DNA of 42,513 bases from Gordonia sputi NBRC 100414 (GTDB lineage: Bacteria; Actinomycetota; Actinomycetes; Mycobacteriales; Mycobacteriaceae): the NCBI RefSeq assembly GCF_000248055.1, contig NZ_BAFC01000139.1:1-42513 (forward strand), given 5' to 3'. Positions 31,458 through 39,771 of this stretch are shown piece after piece (position 1 is the stretch's first letter; each line of letters opens with the position of its first letter). The notes beneath the pieces are model-generated. The model was not told where the DNA came from, did not search any database, and was given only the letters and a program-made list of their open reading frames with translations. The translations under genes and the position numbers were made by a program.

Positions 31458-31549
31458 CTCTTCCGCGGGTTTCGGGCGTTTCCGCGTGTTGTTTCGCGGG
31501 GAGGCGTCGGGATCTGGGGGAAGGGTTCTTTCCCCTACTTTCTGCACGC
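31458..31549. repeat. 92-bp intergenic repeat, family A copy 4
   Basis: The unit repeats copy 3 after 114 bp: CTCTTCCGCGGGTTTCGGGC at the left end, TTTCCGCGTGTTGTTTCGCG in the middle, and GGGGGAAGGGTTCTTTCCCC then TACTTTCTGCACGC at the right. The remaining sequence between pcaJ and the LuxR gene (263 bp in total) has no gene. Confidence 0.88.
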
Positions 31550-31566
31550 CGCGCCCGGCGCCGCGC

Positions 31567-34080
31567 CTACCGCCTCAGCGCGGCAAGCTCGGCGCGGGAT
31601 CGGATGCCGAGTTTCGCGTAGGTGCGGGTGAGGTGATACTGCACGGTCTTTGGTGAGATGTAGAGCTCGGCAGCGACTTCCCGATTCGACAACCCGCGCG
31701 CGACCAGTGCTGCCACCGACTCCTCCTGCGGAGTGAGTACGACGTCGCTGCTGTCGGTGCGGGAGGTGTGGAGCCCGCCGGCCTTCAACTCGCGGTCGCA
31801 CCGCTCGACGTATGTGACGGCGCCGAGCGACGCGAAGATCTCGCGAGCGGTTCCCATCACGGTGTCGGCTTCCCGTCGCTTGCCGGAGCGGCGCAGGGTC
31901 TGGCCGTATGCGAAGTTGATTCGCGCGGAGTCGTAACGCAGGGGAAGACCTTCGACAAGCCGAAGTGCCTCCTCGAAAGCGGCTCGCGCTCCGTGGATGT
32001 CGCCGATGGCGCCGAGGTAGCGGCCCCGTGCATAGCCCAAGCGGGCTTGTGCCGGATGGTGACCACGCTGCGCCGCGAGTGTCTCGTGTGGAGTGAGCAA
32101 ATCGTCTGCGGCGTCGTGACGACCGCTGAGCACCAACGCATTTGCAAGCACGTCGACCCACGGCCACCAGCCGGGCTCGACGAGTGCAGGCGTGTGGGCT
32201 GCCAACTGTCGCAACGGCTCGAGTGCGCGGATCACACCGGCGTAGTCGGCCTTGGCTTCGGCGAGATGCGCCCTGGTCAGCATCTGAGGAACGCGGATGA
32301 TCTCGTAGTCGCCCGCGAGCGCTGTCGCCTCGTTGAGGTCGGCGTCCGCTGACTGCCAGTCTCCGCGAAGCGAATGAATCTGTGCGGCAGTCCACGTGAG
32401 CAATCCGGTGACCAGATGTATGCCGCTCGTCCTGGAAAGACGCCTACCTTCCTCGACGACGCGCAGCGCGGAATCCCAATCCCCGGTGGAAAAGTGCACG
32501 CGCGCAAGCCAACCGTGAGACCACAGTGAGATCCGGGTGGATCCGCCGAGCGCTGCCATCGACACTGCGCTTTCCAGGAGGCTTCGTGCGGTGACGACGT
32601 CGCCGAGCCCTAACCTCAGCCAACCATGGCCCATCGTGACCCGCTGTGCCTGCGCTCCGAAACGCACATGCGCGGAGAGCGACTCGTAGGAGGCGAGCGC
32701 CAGGTCAGGTCGTCCCGACCAGGCAAGCCCCAGCCCGCGGATGCTCGCGGCCTCAATCCCCGCGGGCGATGTGTCGCCTGCCATCGAGATCGCTCTGTCC
32801 GACCATTCGACGAGTTCTGTTCCGCGGCAACGTACCAGGTCGTGGAGAACCCACCGTTGTGCGATCACCGCCGCGACCTCTGGCTCGCGCTCGAGGTTGA
32901 CGATGCTCCATGCACGCTCGAGCCGGACTTGTGCCTCGGTGGAGCGGCCACGCAGGATGGCCAGATATGCGAGAGTGGCGTCACGAAGCGGCGTCTCGCG
33001 AAGAATCTCCACCGACGGGACGAGGGAACCCGCTGCGATGCAGTCGCCCGCGGCGAGCAGTGCGTCGACCGACAGCGTGATCCGTTCGTCACGCAGGATC
33101 GGGTCAGAGGTCAATCGTCCTGCGTGGCGGAAGAGTTCGGCCGCCTGCGCCCATGCGCCGTCGGCTCCGAGGGATTCGGCCATCGCGGCGACGTCATCTG
33201 CCAGTGCGGCGTCTGCGGCGGGCGTCGCGGCGATTCGATGACCAAGCTGCTGTGCAGCATCGGACGTCAATTCCGCAGCGCGACGGTGCATGTCGGCGAC
33301 GCCGCGCAGCCCCATCAGTTCGATCACCGCGGCACGGGTCATGGGATTTGCGGGTCGAGGGCGTCTGGTGGAGGGCGTGAGTGCGAAGGGTGCGACGAGG
33401 AGTCCACTGTTGAGTGCGTTGTCGATCGCCGAGAGCGGATCGGCGCAGTCGGCCAACTCCAATGCGGTACCCATCGGTTCCGAATCGTCGAGGATGCAGA
33501 CGGCCTCGATGAGACGCCTCGTGTCATCGTGCTGTTCTGCGAGAATCCGTGCGACATCGTCGCGGACATTTCGAGGTGCGGGGAGGGCGACGTCGGCCTG
33601 AGTCCATGCGGCACTGGCTAACTCGTCGAACAGTGCAAGTATCGCTCGTGGGTTTCCCGCTGTATGTGCGAGGAGACTGTCGACCACTGTCGGATGGATG
33701 GCAAGCCCACGTGCCGACGCGAGGATGTCGACAGCCGCACGATCGATTCCGTTGAGCTGCAACGTATCGGCGAGGAGCGCGTCGATTGGGGGAGTTCGGT
33801 TGGTCGCAGCGAGCGCGACAAATCCGTCGGTGTCGCCGCTCATCGCAGTCGCCAACTCGTCGCCGCTGAGCAGGTCAGCGTCGTCGACGATCCGTAGAGA
33901 CAGCCCTTGCTCCGCAGCGCGCCTGAGCGTTTCGCGCAGGACCGTGCTGTTTCCCGTTCCCGCGGCACCGAGCACGACCACGCGGCGTCGACCGTCAACC
34001 GAGTCGGCCGACGCCGCGGCACGGTCGAGGATGGCGGCGATCTCCCGATCACGGCCGACACACCTGGCCTCGATGATCAC
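31567..34080 (-). CDS. Large LuxR (LAL)-type regulator with altered Walker A motif
   Basis: The 837-residue protein has an N-terminal AAA-type ATPase region, a long helical repeat region (about 300-760, TPR-like) and a C-terminal LuxR helix-turn-helix (LTPQEESVAALVARGLSNRE, VAAELYISPKTVQYHLTRTY, AKLGIRSRAEL). This is the LAL (large ATP-binding LuxR) layout. The Walker A motif reads GAAGTGNST (residues 38-46), with Asn44 where Lys is required for ATP binding; a Walker B-like LRIVDDADLLS is kept. GTG at 34078-34080 is the likely start. It lies 50 bp downstream of the benC-benD fusion gene on the same strand and is probably co-transcribed, so control of ben or pca genes is a fair inference. Confidence 0.88.
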   Translation of the reverse strand: MIIEARCVGRDREIAAILDRAAASADSVDGRRRVVVLGAAGTGNSTVLRETLRRAAEQGLSLRIVDDADLLSGDELATAMSGDTDGFVALAATNRTPPIDALLADTLQLNGIDRAAVDILASARGLAIHPTVVDSLLAHTAGNPRAILALFDELASAAWTQADVALPAPRNVRDDVARILAEQHDDTRRLIEAVCILDDSEPMGTALELADCADPLSAIDNALNSGLLVAPFALTPSTRRPRPANPMTRAAVIELMGLRGVADMHRRAAELTSDAAQQLGHRIAATPAADAALADDVAAMAESLGADGAWAQAAELFRHAGRLTSDPILRDERITLSVDALLAAGDCIAAGSLVPSVEILRETPLRDATLAYLAILRGRSTEAQVRLERAWSIVNLEREPEVAAVIAQRWVLHDLVRCRGTELVEWSDRAISMAGDTSPAGIEAASIRGLGLAWSGRPDLALASYESLSAHVRFGAQAQRVTMGHGWLRLGLGDVVTARSLLESAVSMAALGGSTRISLWSHGWLARVHFSTGDWDSALRVVEEGRRLSRTSGIHLVTGLLTWTAAQIHSLRGDWQSADADLNEATALAGDYEIIRVPQMLTRAHLAEAKADYAGVIRALEPLRQLAAHTPALVEPGWWPWVDVLANALVLSGRHDAADDLLTPHETLAAQRGHHPAQARLGYARGRYLGAIGDIHGARAAFEEALRLVEGLPLRYDSARINFAYGQTLRRSGKRREADTVMGTAREIFASLGAVTYVERCDRELKAGGLHTSRTDSSDVVLTPQEESVAALVARGLSNREVAAELYISPKTVQYHLTRTYAKLGIRSRAELAALRR

Positions 34081-34130
34081 CGGTTCATCCTATTCGCGAC
34101 GCTGCGGCCGCCATGGCGGAACGTCGATGT

Positions 34131-36923
34131 CTACCCCTGGTCACCGCCCGCAACGGGGAGTACGGAACCGGTGATGTACGACGCCTCGTCGGACGCGAGG
34201 AAGCAGATCGCGGCGACCTGTTCGTCGAGCGTGCCGTACCGCTTCATCAGCGACGACTCCTCGGTCTGTTCGATATGGGCGTCGAACCACCGCTGCTCGA
34301 CGTCGTTGCGGGGTTGCGGTGTACCGCGCGATATCCGTCGTGGTGGCGCCTGTGTTCCGCCGGGAGCTGTTGCGGCGACACGGATTCCGTACTCGGCGTA
34401 CTCCATCGCCAGTGATGCCGTGATCGCATTGACGCCGCCCTTGGCAGCGGAGTAGGGGATGCGGTGTATCCCTCGGGTGGCAGCGGACGACACGTTCACG
34501 ATGACTCCCTGTCCGGCCTCGACCATCGGCGGCAGCGCGGCCCGGCAGGCGAACAGCGTCGTCATCAGTGAGCGGTCGATCTCGGCGCGGATTTCGGCGT
34601 CGTCGAACTCCGTGAACGGTTTGAAATTGATGGCACCGCCGACGTTGTTGATCAACACGTCGACGCGTCCGAAAGTGCCGATCGCGCAGCTGATCGCGGC
34701 ACGTGCGCCGTCGTAGGTCTCCATGTCGGCGACGGCACCAACCGCGCGCACCCCGTCGTCTTCCAGGGACGACGCGACGTCGTGGACGACCTCGGCACGG
34801 TCGGCGCACACCAGCGCGCCTCCCTCGGCCCCGATGCGTCGTGCGGTGTGCTCGCCGATGCCCTGAGCGGCGCCGGTCACGACGACGACCTTGCCTGCGA
34901 ATCGGCCGGGACTGACGAAACGGGGTCGACGGCGCGTCAGTTCGTCAGCCATGGCGCGACGCATCGTCTGCTTTGATCGATCGGCGTGCGCGGAGATCAG
35001 ACTGCGTGCACGGTTGCGGTCACCGGAAGTGAACGCCTCGACGATGTCGAGATGGTCCTGTGCGCACAGCGGGTGGCACCACGTGGCGTTGCGTAAGACC
35101 TCACCCATTCGACCTTTCACACCGAGGGCCGAGTAGGCGGCGAGCAGGTGATCGTTTCCCGTGAGGCCGAACAGGTAGTCGTGGAACGCGGCGTTGGTCT
35201 CGGTGTATTCGGCTGCGTCGACGAACTTTTCGCCGTCGACGAAGGGCACTGTGGCTTCGGCAAGCAGTCGGTATCCGGCCAACTGTCCATTCGTCATGCG
35301 ACCGAACGTGAGCTCGAGAGCTCCCAATTCCAGTGCGGCGCGGGCCTCGAACAGCGCGTCCGACTCGTGGATACCCGGATGTTCCTCCCCGATTTCGTAG
35401 CCCTGCTCGGTCACGGTCGGCGGTGTTGTCGGGATGTCGACGGGCGTGGGCGACGGCGTCTCTTTCGGGTTCGCGTCAGCTTCGGACAGGCGTGCGAAGA
35501 CGGATTGTCCTGCGATCGAACGGGTGTCGTCGCAGACGAGTAGCGCACCGGTGTCCGCGTCGAGGGCGACGGGCGCAGCAGATGTCTGGGCATCGGACCA
35601 CACCTGCTGTCCGGCGATGCGCCCGATCGCGCCGGCGTCGTCGACCGCGGCCGGCCGCGTCGACAGTGCTCCCAGATCGCTGCGTGCGAGAACTTCCTGA
35701 CTCGCGATGCTGCGAGCGTCTACGGCCTCGAGCACCTCGTGCTCTCGGCTCGACGACTCGTCCGGCGTGGAGAGCTCTACGCCGGAGGAAGAGCCCGGAG
35801 CGTCAGGGATGGTCTTGGCAGGCACGGCGAGCGCGAACTTCTCGTAGTAGAAGCCGACCGGCTCAATGCCGGCATCGGCGACGTGGCTGCGTACCGATTC
35901 GACCATCGGGGGCGGACCGCAGAGATAGATGGCCACGTCACCGTCGTACAGATGTTCCGGGCGAATGAGGCTCATCACGTAACCCTTGTGCGTCGCAGCA
36001 GTATTCGGGTCGGACACGCAGTGATCCCAGGTGAACCCCGACAGCTCGCGCGCGAAGTACTCGATGTCGTCGAGCGCGACGAGGTCGGCGTCGGTCGACA
36101 CACCATAGATGAGGTGCACCTTGCGGGGGCTGTTGTCGTCGAGCATCTTTCGAAGCATGGACAGAATCGGCGCCACACCTGTTCCGCCCGCGAGAAGCAA
36201 CACGGGCCATGCCGACTCGCGCAAGAAGAACGACCCGTGCGGGCCGGTGAAGCTGATCTCGTCGCCGCGTGCGGCACGCTCGGTGAGGTAATCCGACATG
36301 GCTCCGCCGGGGGTGAGCTTGATCAGGAAGACCAGCCGTTCCTCGTGCGGGCCGTTGGCGAACGAATAGGAACGACGCACCACCGTGTCCGTGCCGTCCG
36401 GAGCCTGCTCTCCCGGTACCGCGATATTCACGTACTGGCCGGGGAGAAACACAAGATCCGCGCGGTTGGGGATCTCGACGGTCATACGCATCGTCGACGT
36501 CGAGAGGCGCTCGAGATCGACGATGCTCCCGGCGAATTCGCCCGCGGCGGTCTTGGCGATATCGGAGGTGGCGGCGATCTGGAGTACCAGGTCTGACTGC
36601 GGTTTCATGCAGCACGGCAATGCGAAACCGTCTGCGCACTCCGATTCCGACAGTGCGTCGTCGATGTAGGTGCCGCCGTCGTAGTCACCCGACTCGCAGA
36701 ATGCCTTGCACGTTCCGCACGCGCCGTCTCGACAATCGAGCGGGATGTTGATGCGTTGTCGATACGACGCGTCGGCAACTGTCTGGTCTTCCCGGCAGGT
36801 GATGAACCGCGTGACCCCGTCCTCGAATGTCAACGCCACCTGGTGTGTTGGACCTGTCGCGGCTGATCCACTGGCTTGCATATCGGTAGTTCTTGCGGTT
36901 TCCGTATCGGTAGTGAGTGTCAT
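34131..36923 (-). CDS. benC-benD: BenC-FCD-BenD fusion: benzoate dioxygenase reductase joined to diol dehydrogenase
   Basis: The 930-residue chain contains four parts. Residues 28-118 are a 2Fe-2S ferredoxin with Cys64, Cys69, Cys72 and Cys104 (LDCRDGACGTC, ALPCCMK). Residues 120-368 are an FAD/NADH reductase (RRSYSFAN, AGGTGVAPILSM, YLCGPPPM). Residues 369-515 are a linker with three IA(S/G)Q motifs. Residues 520-655 resemble a FadR/GntR C-terminal (FCD) ligand domain (DALFEARAALELGALELTFG; His581, His624, His646) without any DNA-binding part. From 660 on is an SDR dehydrogenase (TGAAQGIG, NNVGG, Tyr824-x3-Lys828). BenC feeds electrons to BenAB; BenD oxidises benzoate cis-diol to catechol. 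ATG at 36921-36923 starts MTLTTDTETA; sequence upstream to 37334 is benB. Confidence 0.92.
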   Translation of the reverse strand: MTLTTDTETARTTDMQASGSAATGPTHQVALTFEDGVTRFITCREDQTVADASYRQRINIPLDCRDGACGTCKAFCESGDYDGGTYIDDALSESECADGFALPCCMKPQSDLVLQIAATSDIAKTAAGEFAGSIVDLERLSTSTMRMTVEIPNRADLVFLPGQYVNIAVPGEQAPDGTDTVVRRSYSFANGPHEERLVFLIKLTPGGAMSDYLTERAARGDEISFTGPHGSFFLRESAWPVLLLAGGTGVAPILSMLRKMLDDNSPRKVHLIYGVSTDADLVALDDIEYFARELSGFTWDHCVSDPNTAATHKGYVMSLIRPEHLYDGDVAIYLCGPPPMVESVRSHVADAGIEPVGFYYEKFALAVPAKTIPDAPGSSSGVELSTPDESSSREHEVLEAVDARSIASQEVLARSDLGALSTRPAAVDDAGAIGRIAGQQVWSDAQTSAAPVALDADTGALLVCDDTRSIAGQSVFARLSEADANPKETPSPTPVDIPTTPPTVTEQGYEIGEEHPGIHESDALFEARAALELGALELTFGRMTNGQLAGYRLLAEATVPFVDGEKFVDAAEYTETNAAFHDYLFGLTGNDHLLAAYSALGVKGRMGEVLRNATWCHPLCAQDHLDIVEAFTSGDRNRARSLISAHADRSKQTMRRAMADELTRRRPRFVSPGRFAGKVVVVTGAAQGIGEHTARRIGAEGGALVCADRAEVVHDVASSLEDDGVRAVGAVADMETYDGARAAISCAIGTFGRVDVLINNVGGAINFKPFTEFDDAEIRAEIDRSLMTTLFACRAALPPMVEAGQGVIVNVSSAATRGIHRIPYSAAKGGVNAITASLAMEYAEYGIRVAATAPGGTQAPPRRISRGTPQPRNDVEQRWFDAHIEQTEESSLMKRYGTLDEQVAAICFLASDEASYITGSVLPVAGGDQG

Positions 36924-36933
36924 GCGCGTCGCC

Positions 36934-37476
36934 TCAGAAGTGGTAGATGTCCACCACGTGGTGGATGTAGTCGTTCTTGAGCACAACCGTCTTTCGGCGG
37001 ATGAGCGGCGACTCGGCGGAGAAGTCGATCGTGTAGAACGAGGTGCCGTAGTACGGGTCGACGGTGTTGTAACGGAAATACATTGTGTGCCAATTGAATC
37101 GGACATCGACCAGGTCGCCACGCCTCTCGATGACCTCGACGTTGCTGATGTTGTGCGACGTTCTGGGTTCGGGAATCGACGTGGCCGAGGATCGTTCGGT
37201 TCGAATACGGAACACCCGGTCTTCGAGTCCGCCCTTGTTGGGGTAGTAGATGAGTGAGATGTCGCGCTGCGGATTCTCGACGAGGTGGTCGTCGTCTGTC
37301 CAGGCGGGCATCCAGTACTCCACGTCGTCGGCATAACAGCCGAGCCACTTCTCGAACTCGCGATCGTCGAGGTAGCGTGCCTCGCGATAGAGGAACTGCT
37401 CGATCATGTTCTGCGTGATGAGGGTTTCGGTGGTCGTGACAGCTGGGTCGACGATCGGCGACTGCGAGGTGGTCAT
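36934..37476 (-). CDS. benB: Benzoate 1,2-dioxygenase small (beta) subunit
   Basis: The 180-residue subunit has the typical ring-hydroxylating dioxygenase beta fold. ITQNMIEQFLYREARYLDDR and FEKWLGCYADDVEYWMPAW open it; RFNWHTMYFRYNTVDPYYGT and VVLKNDYIHHVVDIYHF close it. It forms the alpha3-beta3 oxygenase with BenA and has no catalytic metal itself. ATG at 37474-37476 is chosen, with the benA stop codon only 1 bp upstream; the open frame from 37506 lies inside benA. The benC-benD gene starts 10 bp after its stop. All three are one transcript on the minus strand. Confidence 0.95.
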   Translation of the reverse strand: MTTSQSPIVDPAVTTTETLITQNMIEQFLYREARYLDDREFEKWLGCYADDVEYWMPAWTDDDHLVENPQRDISLIYYPNKGGLEDRVFRIRTERSSATSIPEPRTSHNISNVEVIERRGDLVDVRFNWHTMYFRYNTVDPYYGTSFYTIDFSAESPLIRRKTVVLKNDYIHHVVDIYHF

Positions 37477-37477
37477 C

Positions 37478-38860
37478 TCACTTCCCTTCCGGGTTGATGG
37501 CGGCACGCATGGTGTCGAGCCAGTAGCCGTGCTGGACCGGGTAGAGGCCCTCGTCCTCGTTTTTCATTCCGGCAGAGACGATCTCGGTCATGCCGAGACT
37601 CTCGGCGACGGGGTCGGGTCCGGAGAGCCAGTGCTGCGCACCACGACTCATGTCATTCCACGGCGCGGCGGTGGCGCGGAAGGTCAACTGGCACGAGCGG
37701 AACTCTTCGAGGTCGTCGGGAGTGGCCATGCCCGATGCATTGAAGAAGTCTTCGTACTGCCGGATGCGATGCGCGCGTGCGGTGTCACTCTCACCCTTGG
37801 GTGCGATGCAGTAGATGGTGACTTCGGTCTTGTCCGGGGCGATAGGGCGGAAGTGTCGGATCTGGGTCGAGAACTGGTCCATGAGATAGACGTTCGGGTA
37901 CAGGCACAGATTGCGCGATCCCTTGACCATGAATTCGCCCTTCGCGTCGCCGAATTCGCGCTTGAGTTCGTCCATCTTGTCCCACAGCGGACGGTCCTGC
38001 GGGTTGGCCGCCCAGGTCCACAGGCACAGGTGTCCGTGCGGGAATGACCAGTAGCCACCGCCCGACTTCCCCCAGCCGCCCGCGTCGAGCGCCTTGGTGT
38101 CGTTCGCCGATTCGCCGGTGTTGCGACGCGACGTCGTCGCTGCGTAGTTCCAGTGCGTCGCGGTCACGTGGTAACCGTCTGCGCCGTTCTCGGCCTGCAC
38201 CTTCCAGTTTCCGTCGTAGGTGTAGGTCGACGATCCCCGCAGCACTTCGAGTCCCTGCGGCGACTGGTCGACGAGCATGTCGATGACCGTCCTCGTGTCG
38301 CCGAGATGTTCGGACAACGGGAGGACGTCATCATTGAGGCTCGCGAACAGGAATCCGCGGTAGCTCTCGAACCGGGCAACCTTCGTGAGATTGTGTGAGC
38401 CCTCGACGTCGAAGGTGTCCGGATAGCCTGCGCCGTCGGGATCCTTCACCTTGAGCAGTGTGCCGTCGTTGCGGAACGTCCAGCCGTGGAAGGGGCAGGT
38501 CAACGTCATTCGATTGTCGGTCTTACGGCGACAGATCATGGCACCGCGATGCGCGCATGCATTGATCAGGCAGGGGAGTTCGCTGTCTTTGCTGCGGGTG
38601 ATGACGACGGGTTGCCTGCCGATGTAGGTCGTGAAGTAGTCGCCCGGATTCGCCACCTGACTCTCGTGGGCCAGATAGATCCAGTTGCCCTCGAAGATGT
38701 GGCGCATCTCCAGCTCGAAGATCTCCTCGTCGGTGAAGATCCTGCGGTTGGCCCGGTATACGCCGGCATCGCGGTCGTCGATGACGGCATCGGCGAGAAT
38801 GCTTCGCACATGATCGGTCGTGGCTGTCGTCGCTGGTGCGGCGTTGCCGGCGAGTGTCAT
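37478..38860 (-). CDS. benA: Benzoate 1,2-dioxygenase large (alpha) subunit
   Basis: The 460-residue oxygenase subunit carries a Rieske 2Fe-2S centre: Cys102-x-His104 and Cys122-x2-His125 (CAHRGAMICRR, TCPFHGW). The mononuclear iron site has His231 and His236 (NGADGYHVTATHW) with bridging Asp228. With NADH and O2 it converts benzoate to its 1,2-cis-diol. ATG at 38858-38860 has a strong AGGAGGT site (plus-strand ACCTCCT, 38867-38873). It is the first gene of benA-benB-benC/benD. A divergent, broken LysR gene lies 264 bp away. That gap holds the dyad at 38953-38975. Confidence 0.96.
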   Translation of the reverse strand: MTLAGNAAPATTATTDHVRSILADAVIDDRDAGVYRANRRIFTDEEIFELEMRHIFEGNWIYLAHESQVANPGDYFTTYIGRQPVVITRSKDSELPCLINACAHRGAMICRRKTDNRMTLTCPFHGWTFRNDGTLLKVKDPDGAGYPDTFDVEGSHNLTKVARFESYRGFLFASLNDDVLPLSEHLGDTRTVIDMLVDQSPQGLEVLRGSSTYTYDGNWKVQAENGADGYHVTATHWNYAATTSRRNTGESANDTKALDAGGWGKSGGGYWSFPHGHLCLWTWAANPQDRPLWDKMDELKREFGDAKGEFMVKGSRNLCLYPNVYLMDQFSTQIRHFRPIAPDKTEVTIYCIAPKGESDTARAHRIRQYEDFFNASGMATPDDLEEFRSCQLTFRATAAPWNDMSRGAQHWLSGPDPVAESLGMTEIVSAGMKNEDEGLYPVQHGYWLDTMRAAINPEGK

Positions 38861-38952
38861 CTGGGTACCTCCTGGTGTGGGCTGTCTCCCGACTGTGGCA
38901 TTACGTGTGGACAGTCACACTAGGGCTTTTGCCAGTCCTGACTCAGCGTCAA

Positions 38953-38975
38953 ATTGATCAACGCTCTCGATCAAT
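38953..38975. promoter_or_regulatory. Likely operator between benA and the broken lysR gene
   Basis: ATTGATC (38953-38959) and GATCAAT (38969-38975) form a perfect 7-bp inverted repeat with a 9-bp spacer. This suits a LysR-type binding site in a divergent promoter. It lies about 93 bp before the benA start. The rest of the 264-bp gap includes a 13-bp tandem repeat (39084-39109, GAACGGTTGGCAC then GAACAGTTGGCAC) just before the lysR ribosome-binding site. Confidence 0.6.
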
Positions 38976-39124
38976 CACACGAATATGAGTCCTTGTCTTG
39001 TATGGATCAGGCTTCTACCGTGGATCTCGAAAGTGGCGGCAGTCACATGACGCCAGGGGAGTGACTCAGCTGTCGCCCCTTGCGAACGGTTGGCACGAAC
39101 AGTTGGCACGAGAGGAGTGGTGAC

Positions 39125-39770
39125 ATGGAGCTACGACACCTGCGGTACTTCGTGGCCGTCGCCGACACGTGTCACTTCGGGCAGGCCGCCGCCACGTTGC
39201 ACGTCGCGCAGCCAGCGCTGTCGTACGCGATCAGGCAACTCGAAGCCGAACTCGACGTCACGTTGATGACCAGAACGACTCGCCAGGTCTCACTCACTCC
39301 GGCAGGGCTCTACCTGCAGGCGGAGGCCAGGCGCATCCTCGGCGACGTCGACGGATGCGTCGACGAGGTACGACGTATCGCCGCGGGGCGCAGCGGAGTG
39401 GTGCGACTCGGGCTGACCGGCATCGGGGCCTTCTCGCATCTGCCGAGGATCGCCCGCGCCGTCAAGCAACAGCTCCCCGACGTCGAGCTCGCGATCTCCG
39501 CTGACATGCTGACTCCGACACAACGCGACGCTCTCGTCGCTGGCGAGATCGACCTCGGACTGCTGCGACCGCCGGTGGCCGGTGACGGCATCGAGGTACA
39601 CACCGTCGACGTCGAGCCGTTGGTCCTCGCCGTGTCCAGCGATCACCGGTTTTGCATCCGAACCTGTTGTGGCGCTGCAGGATCTGCGCACCGAACCATT
39701 CGTGATGTACGGCAGTCGTGACTCCGCCGTCAACGACGCCGTGTTGCGGTCTTGCAGGAGTGCGGGTTGG
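39125..39770 (+). pseudogene. LysR-family regulator, frameshifted and 3'-truncated (CatR/BenM-like)
   Basis: The gene starts well: ATG at 39125 with GAGAGGAG upstream, then MELRHLRYFVAVADTCHFGQ and AAATLHVAQPALSYAIRQLE. The effector domain reads VRLGLTGIGAFSHLPRIARA and LGLLRPPVAGDGIEVHT up to SSDHRF (about 176 residues). At 39650-39653 a TTTT run appears to have one extra T. After it the correct sequence (ASEPVVALQDLRTEPFVMYG, SRDSAVNDAVLRSCRSAG) continues in another frame. The frame as written stops at 39721. About 80 C-terminal residues are then missing, replaced by catA sequence from about 39771. The HTH is intact, but the product should not bind inducer properly. A sequencing error could explain the frameshift but not the truncation. 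Confidence 0.85.
39650..39653 (+). other. Frameshift site in the LysR pseudogene
   Basis: The four-T run at 39650-39653 breaks the LysR frame. Removing one T restores HRFASEPVVALQDLRTEPF. Homopolymer indel, real or from sequencing. Confidence 0.7.
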
Positions 39771-39771
39771 C

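Noticed and set aside
36924..37334. N-terminal extension of the BenC-BenD frame
   Set aside because: It overlaps benB, which is a sure gene, and has low-complexity Thr/Ser sequence. The ATG at 36923 is at the expected distance.
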